In this document: in pieces, positions 11,265-22,721 of the stretch | Layout: every line of letters begins with the position of its first letter | How positions within the stretch are numbered: the first letter of the stretch is position 1 | From: Aotearoamyces nothofagi | Taxonomy: Eukaryota > Ascomycota > Leotiomycetes > Leotiales > Tympanidaceae | NCBI GenBank assembly: GCA_015345905.1 | Contig: JADDTR010000014.1 | Location: 558,001-622,000, forward strand | Length of the DNA stretch: 64,000 nt | Direction of reading: 5' to 3' | The notes under the pieces: generated by a model | Told to the model about the DNA's origin: nothing | Seen by the model: the letters and a program-made list of their open reading frames with translations, nothing else | The model's database searches: none | Program-made: the position numbers and the translations under genes

Positions 11265-12457
11265 GAGAACATGACGATAGCTTGCGGACTTGTATGATTG
11301 ATAGTGGAATATGACGCTCTATCGAAGGCTGAGTCTAACAGGTGGCTGTGGACATGTACACATGAGTTGTCAATGTATGATACGCCGATACCAATTCAAA
11401 GTCTCTTTAATTTGTCGTCTATACACATCCTTCATCTAACAAGCCATTGAACTATGGCAGCCAGTCAATTCATTGCTTTATTAGAGGTGTATACAAGTCC
11501 TTGCATTAGCTTGGCATTGGCGGCATCATTATACCCATTTTCAGAGTCTGACTACAGTTTAATATTGATATATCTCGCAATGATTACGAGGTATACCGTA
11601 CAAAATTATTCGGATTCCAACAATTAAAGGGAGTTGCAATAATGCGCATCCCAGTCCATTCCATGTACCTCACAACACCTATTTGAATATCGTCTCTTGA
11701 TTTACCCACTAAACCATTCTTTGAACGGCGGGCATGTCTTCGCCGTTCCTCAACAGCGAGACCAACAACTCATCCAAAATGTCCTACAACACTATTATTG
11801 TAGAAAAGAAGCCAGATAGTCCAATGTTTCGAACTTATTCGACATTAGGCCAGCCGAGGGCGCCGCCTCATTTGTAAATGTGACTTACATGTCATACTCA
11901 TTTTCTAGCTCACATATATAAGTATGTCTTTCCTCAACGGAGAGAACATTGGAAACGAAAAAAGTCCAGGGACTCACGAAGAGTCTTGAAATCATTGGCT
12001 CGGATTACAATATTGCGCTGATGAACGTACCATGATCCTTTGACTACAGTTCCTACAGAATAGAGGAATAGGAGAAATGGTTAGGAAGGCATGTTGTGGG
12101 ATACTATAAGGGGTTTAGCGCTGTCCGCTCAGCTGAAGTTTTATGCCTTTGGCGTTTCTTAGGAACTGACCTGACAGGTATACAGTACATAATCTCGCAA
12201 GGATCATCGTTTATGATGGCCGTTTCTTTCTTTTTCGAAAACACTCTATGATTTACTTACAGACTACGGTCGCATGATCAGGTATTGATGTTTCTAATCG
12301 CTACGATGGAAGGGCATCCTATTTCATCAACCTATGACGAGTCTTCATCTACATATCAAAAGTGCATTTCCTCTATAGTTTGGGTCTTTAACTTTTTGAA
12401 CTATAAGCTCACCTTCTCTTCTACCTGTGGTTTCTGTTCGATCTCACAAGTTGCAAA
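11265..12457. other. intergenic region
   Basis: About 1.2 kb of moderately AT-rich sequence between bL21m and the SGNH hydrolase. I found no gene, RNA or repeat. Confidence 0.5.
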
Positions 12458-13422
12458 ATGGTTGCCCTTTACATCGTTCTCGCGTGGACAATGTTTGCGT
12501 CCGTCACTCATGCGATAGCCGAAATAGTCAAGATTAATGTTCTTGGGGATGATATTTCAGCATCTCCAGTATGACGTTCTCTAGATGGTGTCGTATATGG
12601 ATGATTTTAACGGTATTCTAGGGTTGCTGGCGTGCGATGCTTTGGCAAAAACTCCAAGCTGCAGGAATAACCAATACCGATTTTGTAGGCACACGAGCCT
12701 CACGAGACTGCGGCTTCCCCTTCGATGGCGAGAGCGATGTTTCTAGTGGTATTACAGCAACCCATCTTGCCACTGAGAATATACTTCCCGACTTGCTCAC
12801 GTTAAGCCAGCCTGACATCGTTATGATGCAGCTTGGCACCAACGACGTATGGAGTTTCGTCAACACATCTGCTATACTTTCAGCTTTCGACACACTGGTT
12901 GGGCAGATGCGCGTGCAGAACTCTAGAATGAGAATTATGGTCGCACAGATTACGCCGATGAAGCTCGTTAGCTGCCCGACATGCCCCGGGGCAATTATTG
13001 CTTTGAATACAGCAATTCCAGCTTGGGCGGCCAATAAAAGCACTTTTGCATCGCCAATCACCGTTGTGGATTGCTGGACTGGTTATGATGTAGCTATTGA
13101 TACGCTCGATGGAGTCCATCCAGCTTGGGCTGGGAGTGAAAAACTCGCAAGCAGTTGGTTTCTGCCATTAATGAATGAGATCGCTGCTGCTGCTGGCTCT
13201 GGAGATATGGCTAAGGCTGATACGAGCACAGAAGCTACTCAAACGGCAACAAATACGAAGACTAGCTTTACCCTGACGGGGATTAATGATTCTCCAGCAA
13301 GCACTAAGGTCGATAGTGTGGGTACCGGCGTTGCTACTATTTATCGTCCATGTAGTGGGATTCGTAGGACTAAATGGTCCGTATGGTGGTATTTCTTGGC
13401 ATCTTCGAACGATGTGTGTTAG
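12458..13422 (+). CDS. secreted SGNH/GDSL-type hydrolase (CE3-like), nucleophile motif altered
   Basis: Two exons, 12458-12568 and 12622-13422, with a 53-bp intron (GTATGA donor, TTCTAG acceptor); 303 residues. Residues 1-20 form a signal peptide. The mature part resembles fungal CE3 acetylxylan esterases and related GDSL lipases: GCWRAMLWQKLQAAG (38-52), LGTND (108-112) and DGVHP (200-204, the catalytic Asp/His pair). The block I motif, normally GDS, reads GDD (30-32), so the expected nucleophilic serine is an aspartate. The oxyanion residues and Asp/His pair remain. The C-terminus is Ser/Thr-rich and ends in a tail I do not recognise. It may be a non-catalytic relative or a gene beginning to decay. 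The exon 1 join is supported by the perfect run-on into CWRA. Confidence 0.75.
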
Positions 13423-14034
13423 TGTGGCAGCCAAATTGATGGACTACGAGCTTGATTGAGCAATATTGCAATGAGTATAATATGAGAAGTTGGAAACAGA
13501 AGATAATTAGACTGTTCACCTGTTCGAAAACTGGAAGGTTCGACAAGTGGATATGAATGACTAGAGTATAAGGGCAATCCTATCCAAGGTAATCCAATCA
13601 AAGCCTTTCGATGGTAGATTGTTCTTTATTGTTCGTAATCCATATAGCCAAGTGCTGAATGTAGAAGATTTTGGTTTATTTATAATCATTTGAGCCTCCA
13701 GTAGGCAGCCTGTTTTGTTTGCTCCCTCCTGTAAAAAGGAGGTTTGGATGTAAACTTAGTGTGAAATCTAGAAATAGAGATAAAATATGGATCTATGTAG
13801 CAAAAGATAGGATTACCTACCCTTATAGATAAGTGGTTAAAGGAAGAGAGCCGCATGTTTCGTAGATACCTACCTAGTAATAGCCATCAACTAGCGCTTG
13901 TAAAGAGTGCCTTTATTATAAGGCATTATAAGGCAGCAATATCTCCCCATCATTTCGCGACGAAGATGTTAAGACAAAACATCCTATTTAGATCTGCCTC
14001 ACAAACTCGTCATACTCCCTTCAACATTTCCAAG
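13423..14034. other. intergenic region and LSM2 5' leader
   Basis: About 600 bp, AT-rich around 13600-13850. It contains the 3' flank of the SGNH hydrolase and the LSM2 promoter and leader. No gene is seen. Confidence 0.5.
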
Positions 14035-14616
14035 ATGCTGTTCTTCAGGTACACCTTTACCTCACTTTACCTTAAGTGCCGAGCCAGAAACTAAATGCGC
14101 ATGCTAATTCGTTGATCTAGTTTCTTCAAAACCCTCGTGGACCACGAGGTCACAGTCGAACTCAAGAACGACATCCAGATCAGAGGAACATTAAAGTCAG
14201 TCGATCAGTATCTAAACATCAAACTAGATGATATTAGCGTTGTGGAGGAGGTTAAATACCCGCATTTGGTATGTTCGACATTGATTCCTTGAAATTGCTG
14301 CGAAGACTCGCGCATCCGCAGCGTATCTGAATGCATAATGGCCGAGTAAACAGATGCGCATTATATGGGATGGGCTTAAACTGCTAATGAAAGGCTATGG
14401 ACAGCTGCTGATATGTTGGATTATTAGTCGTCTGTCAAGAATGTATTCATTCGCGGGAGCGTGGTCAGATACGTACATCTGCCAGGAGCGGCTGTAGATA
14501 CAGCTCTTTTAGAAGATGCTACACGGCGAGGTATGTGACAGCTACTTTCTATGATGACCAATCATTGATACCTTAGGAATACAGAAGCTGCACAGCAATC
14601 ATCGAAAGCAAAATGA
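14035..14616 (+). CDS. LSM2: U6 snRNA-associated Sm-like protein LSm2
   Basis: Four exons: 14035-14048, 14121-14268, 14428-14530 and 14585-14616 (introns 72, 159 and 54 bp), giving 98 residues. LSm2 is part of the Lsm2-8 ring that binds U6 snRNA in the nucleus and of the Lsm1-7 ring in mRNA decay. The product reads MLFFSFFKTLVDHEV at the start, then the Sm1 motif with GTLKSVDQYLNIKLDD. The Sm2 motif IRGSVVRYVHLPG and VDTALLEDATRR follow. Length and sequence match the highly conserved family (yeast Lsm2 has 95 residues). The first exon is only 14 nt. The last acceptor is the CAG ending at 14584, not the nearer TAG at 14576, because it restores the usual EAA ending. Confidence 0.95.
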
Positions 14617-15105
14617 ACGGATGAGACAAGGGATGTACTCGAAAGTCAAGAAATGACATAAAAGGACATGAAGTATCATCGAAAAGATGAGCATCACTCA
14701 AGCATATTGAACTGGGGGGGAAAATCTGGGCTGCAATGTGCAGAAAGGGTGGCATTAGCATGAGTCTTGGAGTTTGGCATGGCGGGCTGGCGTAGCTGGG
14801 AGGCCAGTTGCTGGTCTAAAGCACACAAAAGCGATACCCAGTAATCTAAGAATTCATAATAGATATCTGAAGATTTCATCCCTGTATTAACAGAAGTTTT
14901 TGGTTTGATTACCATTTGTAGCATCCCAGGAGATATGAGTGTAAACATAGAATATATCAATCCGCATTTAGACTTAAAGTGGTCACGGGACTTCGCGCCG
15001 AACTCTCCAATCCATGACGCGAAACTAAGGTATGATTGATCGAAAACCGCGACGAGCTCATTTACAATCTGTGGGGTTGCATGGCGCCATTGACAGTTGC
15101 CAGTA
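14617..15105. other. intergenic region
   Basis: Short gap of about 490 bp between LSM2 and PSO2, holding the LSM2 3' end and PSO2 promoter. An ATG at 15081 opens a short out-of-frame leader reading frame overlapping the PSO2 start. Nothing else is seen. Confidence 0.5.
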
Positions 15106-17957
15106 ATGTTTCGAAAGCCACGAGAAAATGCTTCCGCTACAATTAAGACTCCTCTGAAGCCTTCGACAGGACGAGTATCAACGCCACCGGATAGCCACCA
15201 GGCAGGAGAACAGCCTTCTATCTCGAAGATGTCTAGCAGTCGTTCTACAAAGCCCCTTATACCTCGACCGAACTCGAAACCTAGCATGCCATCTTTCGGC
15301 CGTCAGGTATCGAAAAGGCCTACTAATGGGAGGACTCCAGGCAAACCCAATGCTAGCATCTTAAATTTCTTCAAGAAGGTGGATACGCCAAAAATCGAAG
15401 AGCATGGGAGCCTGTTTCTTTCTCAGGATAACCAGGCATTACGTCATTATCAGAAACCGGCAGCTCTCTCTCATAGTCCTAACGACCCCGACATCGGTGT
15501 TTCGAACAATATCTACAGTGATTCTGAGGACGAGCGTTACAATGAGTCCGGAGGATCAGTTAAGAGGCGTAGAGTCAATGATAGGAACGGACATACTGCA
15601 GTTATTAGGACAGGAAGTGTTATGAGTGATACAAGTCTTTTCACTGAGCCAACAACTTCGTTAGCAGATGAAGATACGTCAGGGACTATCAGAACGACCT
15701 CATCAAGTGGATGGACACCACCGCTACCAGATGCGGGAATAGCTAGTAAGCCTCTGCAGCGGATAACAGCTTTCCTAGATGATTCAGACTCAGAGGATGA
15801 TACTCTAAGCACAAGGAAATCAGAGAATGCATTGCACAGTGATGGAATCGAAGATGAGGATGCACCCCGTCAGTCTCTCGCAGACCAGTCTCTAGAGTCG
15901 AGCCAAGTGGGGGGGATCGATACGATAAAACAAGAGGATAGCATACCCAACGCGCCTGCTCTCACAGATGCAAGGGAGAGGATATCTCGGATCCCAAAAT
16001 TGAAACATGAAGATACGAGCTACATCGAGGATGACGAATTCGAGGATATAGAAGGCTTCCCTCCTGGTTTCAATGATGAACTCGCTTATGGCGAAGAATT
16101 CGATGAGCGGAAATGGATGGAGGAAGAGGCACGTTTGGAAACTGCAGAGAATGGAGATACTGAATATTCTGGTTATGATTTCGAATCGAGAGCTGACAGG
16201 ACTGGTGAGTCTATTGTAGCCTGCTGCCCCGTCTGCGAGGCTCACCTTGGTGGAATCACGGCGGTCCAAGCCTCGCGGCATGTCAATGCTTGTTTAGATG
16301 GGAAGCCCGTACTACTCCCAAATATCTTGAAAATTAAATCTCCGGAAGCTCCTGCTGAGACCAAGCTCATGCCAGTAGGAGCTGGTGGTCGGTTTTCTCG
16401 CGCTGCAATTGCCAAACCTGGTCAGGCAAGTCCTTTTGAATTGGAAAATGTGGGCGCTGGGCAGTCGACTGCCTTCACCGAGATCATGTCTTCACACGCC
16501 GAGGATGCCGCATGGTCAAATGCTGCAGCTGCTGAGAATGCAGCCAGAGGAAAACCGGCATATCAACGGACGTGCCCATTTTACAAGATCATGCCAGGAT
16601 TCTTTATCTGCGTAGACGCCTTTCGCTATGGTGCCGTACAAGGTTGCAATGCCTACTTTTTAAGTCACTTCCACAGTGATCATTATGTTGGCCTGACCTC
16701 TACTTGGTGTCATGGCCCAATATACTGCAGCAAGGTCACTGCCAACCTGGTTAAGCAGCAATTACGAGTTGATCCTAAATGGGTAATCCCTCTTGAGTTC
16801 GAAACTAGAATCGAAGTCCCTGGAACCCAAGGGGTTGCCGTCTCTATGATACCGGCAAACCATTGTCCAGGTAGTTCCCTATATCTGTTCGAGAAAACCA
16901 TTGGGAAGGGCACGAAGCCAAAAGTTCAGAGGGTTTTACACTGTGGCGATTTCAGGGCGTGTCCGGCACACATTGAACATCCTCTATTGATCCCCGACGT
17001 TATTGATTCAATCACTGGCAAGACGAAGCAGCAGAGAATTGATGTTTGCTATCTTGATACTACCTATCTGAATCCCCGATATTCATTCCCTTCGCAAGAA
17101 GATGTCATCCAATCTTGCGCTGACATGTGCGTCAGCTTGAGTAAGGAAAAGGCAGAAGAAAGTGATGCATGGGAGATAGTGAAGAAAGTGCGAGCAGGTC
17201 AAGGAATGGTGAAATTTGTAGGCGGTAGTATCAAAGTTGAGGAGAGTATTGCTATGGAGGTGGGCTCAAACAAGCCACGGGGTAGGTTGCTGGTTATTTG
17301 CGGAACCTATAGTATTGGAAAAGAGAAGATATGCATGGGTATCGCTCGTGCTTTAGATTGTAAGATCTGGGCTCCGCCAGGGAAACAAAGGATATGTGCA
17401 GCTTTGGAGGACCCCGAGTTGGCATCGCGGTTCACAGATGATCCAAAAGAAGCACAGATACATATGCAGATGATGATGGAGATTCGAGCAGAGACGTTGC
17501 AGGATTATTTGAACGGATTCAAGCCTCATTTTTCGAGGATCGTGGGTTTCAGGCCGAGCGGTTGGAATTATCGGCCTCCTAACTCAAGGTAAGCTGTTTG
17601 CCACTTATTGTCTTTAGGCTATACTAATTCCACAGATTTGTTGAAAGTCCATCAGTACAAACAGTACTGACTAGCGACAATTGGAGGAGCTGCTATACCA
17701 TGGCTGAACTTGTCCCTCAGCGTGGCAGCACAAGGGAGGCGTCCTGTTTTGGAGTACCTTACTCCGAGCACAGCAGCTTTCGTGAGCTGACCATGTTCTG
17801 CTGCGCTTTACGGATAGAGAAAATCGTTCCTACAGTCAACGTGGGTAGTGCTCCTGGGAGAGCAAAAATGAAAGCTTGGATTGACAGGTGGCTAGCGGAG
17901 CGTAGGAAGAACGGATGTGTGAAGATAGGGGAAGGAGACGGGATGATTAGATGGTAG
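15106..17957 (+). CDS. PSO2: DNA interstrand-crosslink repair nuclease PSO2/SNM1
   Basis: Two exons, 15106-17588 and 17636-17957, with a 47-bp intron; 934 residues. Nuclear 5' exonuclease of the metallo-beta-lactamase/beta-CASP group, needed for repair of DNA interstrand crosslinks. The N-terminal third is disordered and acidic, with a PCNA-interaction-like sequence NASILNFF (82-89). A UBZ4-like zinc finger follows at about 372-400 (CCPVC, then HVNAC). The beta-lactamase part has HFHSDH at about 521-526, NHCPGS, and HCGDFRA with its metal-binding Asp. The DRMBL part covers about 700-934 and includes GTYSIGKEK and, in exon 2, VPYSEHSSF. The first true ATG is at 15106; a TTG nine bases upstream was not used. 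The usual length for fungi is 700-1000 residues, and the gene looks intact. Confidence 0.93.
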
Positions 17958-19063
17958 TTTGTGATGACGATGACGGAAGCATGAAAATATTCTACCGTAC
18001 CGCAGCTGGAAATGTCTCGTGTGGCCATTTCTTAGTGTATCGATCCCGCCGAGGAATCATGAGATATAGTTCCTATATAGTCCTCACTTTTGTCCTGGTC
18101 CTATGGATTTTGCACGCAGCTCGCCAAATCCCGTGTCAACCGAGAATCATGCAATGCTGCAGTCCATCGCTCTCATGATGATACACAGGAGCTCCGGTAT
18201 CCGCGTAGCAGTACCCGTTCACCTCCCAAACAGCACAAAGATTCGGTTGTGCTACACAACAAAGTGGGTGTGGATATGCAAGCTGACGTGAGGTCAAAAC
18301 AAGCATCACAGTGCTGCTGGGGGATGCATTTCTGAGATTGGTTCACGTCTTGGCTTGATCGGTTCCCGCTGCTGGGACAGACATCGTCCTCTTCCGGCCA
18401 GTCAACGTCGACGATGCCTCAACGTGCAACACAAGGGGGTGACACCGGGGTCTAGCTAAGCTTCGTGGCGCCCTGGTGGCTGTCCCATTCGTACGGGGTT
18501 GCCTTGAGATATGGAGAAGTTCGACGCTGCGGCGCTCATCGTAGCAAAAAATAAAATCGATCCTGCAGATCCTCCATCGGTATAGGAGCCGTAAGCCGTA
18601 AGCCCACATCTATACATTCTGCTGCGCATGAGCGTGTCGGGGTCGATGGGCGCTCATATTCGCAGCCATCTGCATCGCAGGAGCGTCCGCATCGAGGGAG
18701 TGGCGAGTCTCCAGGCCGAGCACGTGTCCCCATCGTCTGGATGATAGGGCAAGCTGGAGGGCAATAAAAGGTGGTCAATCGGCCATATATGCTTCGGCCT
18801 GGTCGGGGCACGAGCAGTGGATCTCAGAATCGCCTCCGGGCGGGCAAGGAGACATTATCCGGCAGGAGACATGGAGGAGAATTGCGGCCAGATCGGGAAG
18901 TTGCTTGCGGGGGGGCACCGGGGCTGGATAAATGTAAATGAAGGGTGGTGGGTGGTGGATGGCTGCAGGGAGGGGAGGGGAGGGGAGGAGACTGTGGTGG
19001 TACAGTACACGAGTACATTTGAGTCACTATAGCACGTACAGTGCAGTGCGTACAGTAGCAGTG

Positions 19064-19116
19064 GTGTTCGCGCAGTAGTGTTCGCGCAGTAGTGTTCGCG
19101 CAGTAGTTCGCGCAGG
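19064..19116. repeat. 14-bp minisatellite GTGTTCGCGCAGTA
   Basis: Three perfect head-to-tail copies of the 14-bp unit fill 19064-19105, followed by a partial copy. Confidence 0.9.
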
Positions 19117-19390
19117 CGCAGGACGAAGGTGAATCTCCGAGGAGCCTCGGTGCCGATCTCAGCGCACGACTTAGTGCCTCAGGACCCCTGGAACACCTGG
19201 CTGTGGCCGGGCTGCACGGCCGTGACGGTGCAGCGCAGCAGCGGCACTAGCGGCGACTCTATTTCCCCAGTCGCGAACAGGCTCTGGCACACGTTCTGGA
19301 ATGGTTGGCTCACAGCGGCCGCGCTCAACGTCTTTTGCTCGCTTGGGGGAGAAATCCACGAATGCGCCGAGGAGGAGCAGCGTCGCGCGC

Positions 19391-19450
19391 GCGGGTCTGG
19401 CCTGCGCTGGCCTGCGCTGGTCTGCTCTGGCTTGCTCTGGCTTGCTCCGG
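19391..19450. repeat. 10-bp minisatellite (CCTGCGCTGG type)
   Basis: Six consecutive 10-bp units ending in CTGG or CCGG, with small differences between copies. Confidence 0.85.
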
Positions 19451-19654
19451 CCTCCCCATCGCGAGCCGGCAGTCGAAGCCTCTGATGCGTGCAAAAGCGC
19501 TTGCATGACATCACGCCGTGGCGCGGAGAATGCAGAGAGAGGCGGGCTGGGCGAGCAGACGGCAGTGCTGGGCGACTGTGCTGGCCTCCGTGGCTCGCCC
19601 GTGCAGCACGGAGCAGGGAGCACGGGGCACGGAGGGCTTCGCGGTGCCGGGCAC

Positions 19655-19700
19655 TGGCTGCTGTGCTGTGCTGTGCTGTGCTGTGCTCTGCTCTGCTCTA
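19655..19700. repeat. 5-bp array (CTGTG)n/(CTCTG)n
   Basis: Pentamer repeat CTGTG passing into CTCTG, inside the GC-rich island. Confidence 0.9.
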
Positions 19701-20041
19701 CTGCCTGCTGCAGAAGCGTCGCGGGCCCCCCTCGACCGTGTCTCGCTATGCCAGACACGCTGTAGCCAGACGAGCCAGAGCTGCCAGGCGAGCCAGGCGA
19801 GCCAGTTCGTTGCGGCTAGCGACGCCGGTTGCACGGTGCCTGCAGCGCCGGTGGCTCCCGGGCGACCGTACTACCGCACCTCAGGCACGCCGCAATAGAC
19901 CCGGCGTCGTAGATGGCCCGGACCAGGCCCGGCGCGGCCTAGCGCCGAAGGCCTTTCTTGCGTAGGGCAAGTCCACACAATGCCTTTTCGGGCTTTTTTT
20001 TCTCTCGCGTCGCCTGCGCCAGCGCGCCCGCGGCTAATACT

Positions 20042-20077
20042 GCTGGGAGTGCTGGGAGTGCTGGGAGTGCTGGGAGT
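20042..20077. repeat. 9-bp minisatellite GCTGGGAGT x4
   Basis: Four exact tandem copies of the 9-bp unit, followed by a CTG-rich stretch. Confidence 0.9.
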
Positions 20078-20238
20078 GCCAGAGTTGCTGCTGCTGCTAC
20101 TCCTTCTGCTGCTGCTCGCGGATGGTCCAGCCCCTCCTGCTAAGCAGCGCAGCGCGGCGCCGTGCCTGGCGTCCGGCCAGACGCGTGGGGCGGCTCTCTC
20201 GCAGCTCGCAGCGCATCTTTTGGCGTAGAAAAGGCTCA

Positions 20239-20282
20239 TCAATGCTGGCAGATCAATGCTGGCAGATCAATGCGGGCAGATG
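20239..20282. repeat. 14-bp minisatellite (ATCAATGCTGGCAG) x3
   Basis: Three head-to-tail copies; the third has one change (GCGGGC for GCTGGC). Confidence 0.85.
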
Positions 20283-20340
20283 CACGACACGCACCCGAAC
20301 GCTGCCCGCCCTGCTCTAGCATTGTCTACCGTGTGCCGTA

Positions 20341-20560
20341 AGCCCCTAGCCGTGCTTAGCCCCCCTCGCTCTCCCCTCCCGCTCCCACTCTGCCGACCCT
20401 GCTCGACACACGATCGATCGAGTTTCCTTTTTGAAGAATCCGCCCGCGCTTCCCGTCCAGCATTCCTATAACAGCCGCCCCTCCACCTCCTCCGTCCTTC
20501 CCTCCTTCTTTCCTTCTCTGTTCGTTTCTTCCGTGTGTGTTCTACACATTACTCCTCTAC
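20341..20560 (+). promoter_or_regulatory. pyrimidine-rich promoter/leader tract of the MFS gene
   Basis: C/T-rich runs on the coding strand lie just upstream of the ATG at 20600. CT-rich tracts near the transcription start are common in well-expressed filamentous-fungal genes. That this is the core promoter is an inference. Confidence 0.45.
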
Positions 20561-20599
20561 ACATATCTTTACGTCTGCTGTTGGAATCAATCACCAGCC

Positions 20600-22721
20600 A
20601 TGGCGCAGGACCTCCTCCGCCATCAAATCCACGACCCGAGTGCAGGAGCCGTGCCCGTCCCGCACGGCCCAGAGACAGGCACCGATCATGTCTCGTACCC
20701 ATTCACACGCAATGCCGAGAACGAGAAGGCTATATTCGACTACCTCCTCCGCCCGGACGACTCATATACGCCCGAGGGTATTTACTGGGCAGATCTGCCC
20801 TTTGGCAAGCGCGTCTCGTTCGTCGGTAGTACCGACAGTGAAGAAGCAAAGAAAGAGCTCCTTCAAATCGGAAGCATGATGAAGCAGGATCCTCTGAGCC
20901 CTGTGGGCTGGTATTTTCGCCATGCCGTCCTGCCTGGTGCAGGCCTTGGTCTCGAGGGATACGTCCTCTTCTCTATTGGAAACTTGACGCCACTCTTCCA
21001 AGAAGTTTGGAAAAGTTGTTGGAAGAGCCACACTACTTGCAGCGAGAACTGGGTTGCCGCGTATGTACAGCATGGTCGGGACTGTACTGGGATATTTCGC
21101 TAATTCTTCGTAGTGTCACATATTTGGAAGTTATTGGTATTATCGTTGGTCAGATACTTGTTGGTGTCCTCGGTGACTGGTTTGGTCGGCGATGGGGTCT
21201 GATTCAGGATGTCCTAATCATGCTCGTCGGTCTAATCATGCTTACGGCCTCCTGGGGTCTGGAGCTCAACGGCTGGGTTATTTGCTATGCTTGGTCACTC
21301 TTCTTCTACGGCATCGGAGTTGGCGGTGAATACCCCATGACAGCAACTGCCGCTATGGAGAACGCAACTGGAGCTGGCCGAGTTTCGACAAAGGAGGATC
21401 GTCTCCATCGTGGTCGTAAAGTCACGATGGCATTCTTGATGCAGGGATGGGGTCAATTCTGGAACCAGGTCATCTTGATCATCCTCCTCCTCATCTTCAA
21501 CCACACGGGCAGCCCGCCATACTCTGCCGCCGTGGCTCAGTGGACGTTCCGTGTATCTTTCGCCATCCCAGCCATCGGTACACTCTGGCTGGTCTACTAC
21601 CGTACCTGGAAGATGCCTCTTGCTAGCAGACAACTTAATGCTGCCAAGAAGCGGAACCATGTTACCGGATACGACACGAAGTCTCTTCGCCTCACATTTA
21701 CCTACTTCGGATCCAGAGTCCTAGCAACTGCTGGAACTTGGTTCTGTAACGACGTTTTCTTCTACGGCAACAAGCTATTCCAATCTCAATTTATCGCCGT
21801 CTTGAACCCGGGCTCATCCACAAGCGGAGATGTCATGACTGGCTGGCTCTGGAACCTGGTCAATGTGGGCGTTTCCCTGGCTGGTTACTACGCAGCCTGT
21901 AGGTCTTCCTTTTCTGATGCATTATTACCTCCATACTGACGCTTTTAGCCTTCCTCATCGACAACAAGCTCTATGGCCGCAAGCACATGATGCAAATTGG
22001 TTTCTTGATGGACTTCATCTTCTTCGTTGTCCCCGCGTTCCATTACAAATACTACACGTCGGCTTCGCACATCACATCCTTCCAAGCCATGTACTTCCTC
22101 TCCTCTTTCTTCAACCAATTCGGCCCCAACGCAGTCACCTTCCTCGTCGCCGCTGAATGTTTCCCAACACCAGTTCGTGCCACGGCCCATGGGTTTTCAG
22201 CTGCCATTGGCAAAGTTGGTGCCCTATTCGCTAGTATACTCTACAACTACATCTCCACTGAAACCATATTCTACGTCGTTCCCTGGTTCGGTCTTGCCGG
22301 CATGCTCCTCACATTCCTCTTCCTCCCAGATACCACCGGCCTGGATCTCAAAGAGCAAGAACGCCGCTGGATGTACATCCGCGAAGGCCGTGAACAGGAC
22401 TATCACGGTGTCGCTGTCCATCCTCAACATCTCTCTCTCTGGGAGCGTATCCGCGGCGTCGGTAGATTCTACAACCCCGAGCTTGATTTTTCAAGCAAAA
22501 TCGAAGACATGCGCGCCGATTGGACTGAGAAGCAAGAAGCTCGCCGTAATGGCCACCCAATCGACCCAGTTGATGGCGACGAATACAGTGACGATGTACA
22601 CAGCTACTTTATCAAAGCCGATGCCAACAAGACCAATGAGAAGTTGATCCCTAGCAGTCCGGAATTGTCGGATAACAGCGAGCCTAAGCCTGTCGCGCCA
22701 ACACCGCAGAATAAGGTTTAG
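20600..22721 (+). CDS. MFS transporter, phosphate:H+ symporter (PHS)-like family
   Basis: Three exons, 20600-21060, 21114-21898 and 21949-22721 (introns 53 and 50 bp); 672 residues. Plasma-membrane permease of the major facilitator superfamily. A hydrophilic N-terminus of about 110 residues is followed by about twelve membrane spans. The first is GLGLEGYVLFSIGNL and the next holds the MFS loop GDWFGRRWG. An EYPMTATAAMEN segment and FPTPVRATAHGFSAAIGK follow, matching the phosphate/sugar-porter relatives (Pho84, Git1). A charged, Pro-rich C-terminal tail of about 120 residues is cytoplasmic. The layout is closest to fungal PHS-family proteins, but the classical Pho84 N-terminal signature is not obvious. 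Inorganic phosphate or a phospho-ester is therefore a guess. A long GC-rich island precedes it. Confidence 0.85.

Larger units (their letters stand above)
17958..20599. other. GC-rich non-coding island with minisatellites
   Basis: From about 18.3 kb the sequence turns GC-rich and CpG-rich, with many overlapping open frames in all phases but no family signature. It carries several short tandem arrays, listed separately, plus G-rich tracts such as 18967-18990. The last 250 bp are pyrimidine-rich and form the promoter and leader of the phosphate-family transporter. Confidence 0.6.

Noticed and set aside
19171-19965. Overlapping 100-200-codon open frames on both strands
   Set aside because: GC-rich tandem repeats remove stop codons; translations are repetitive and unlike any family.
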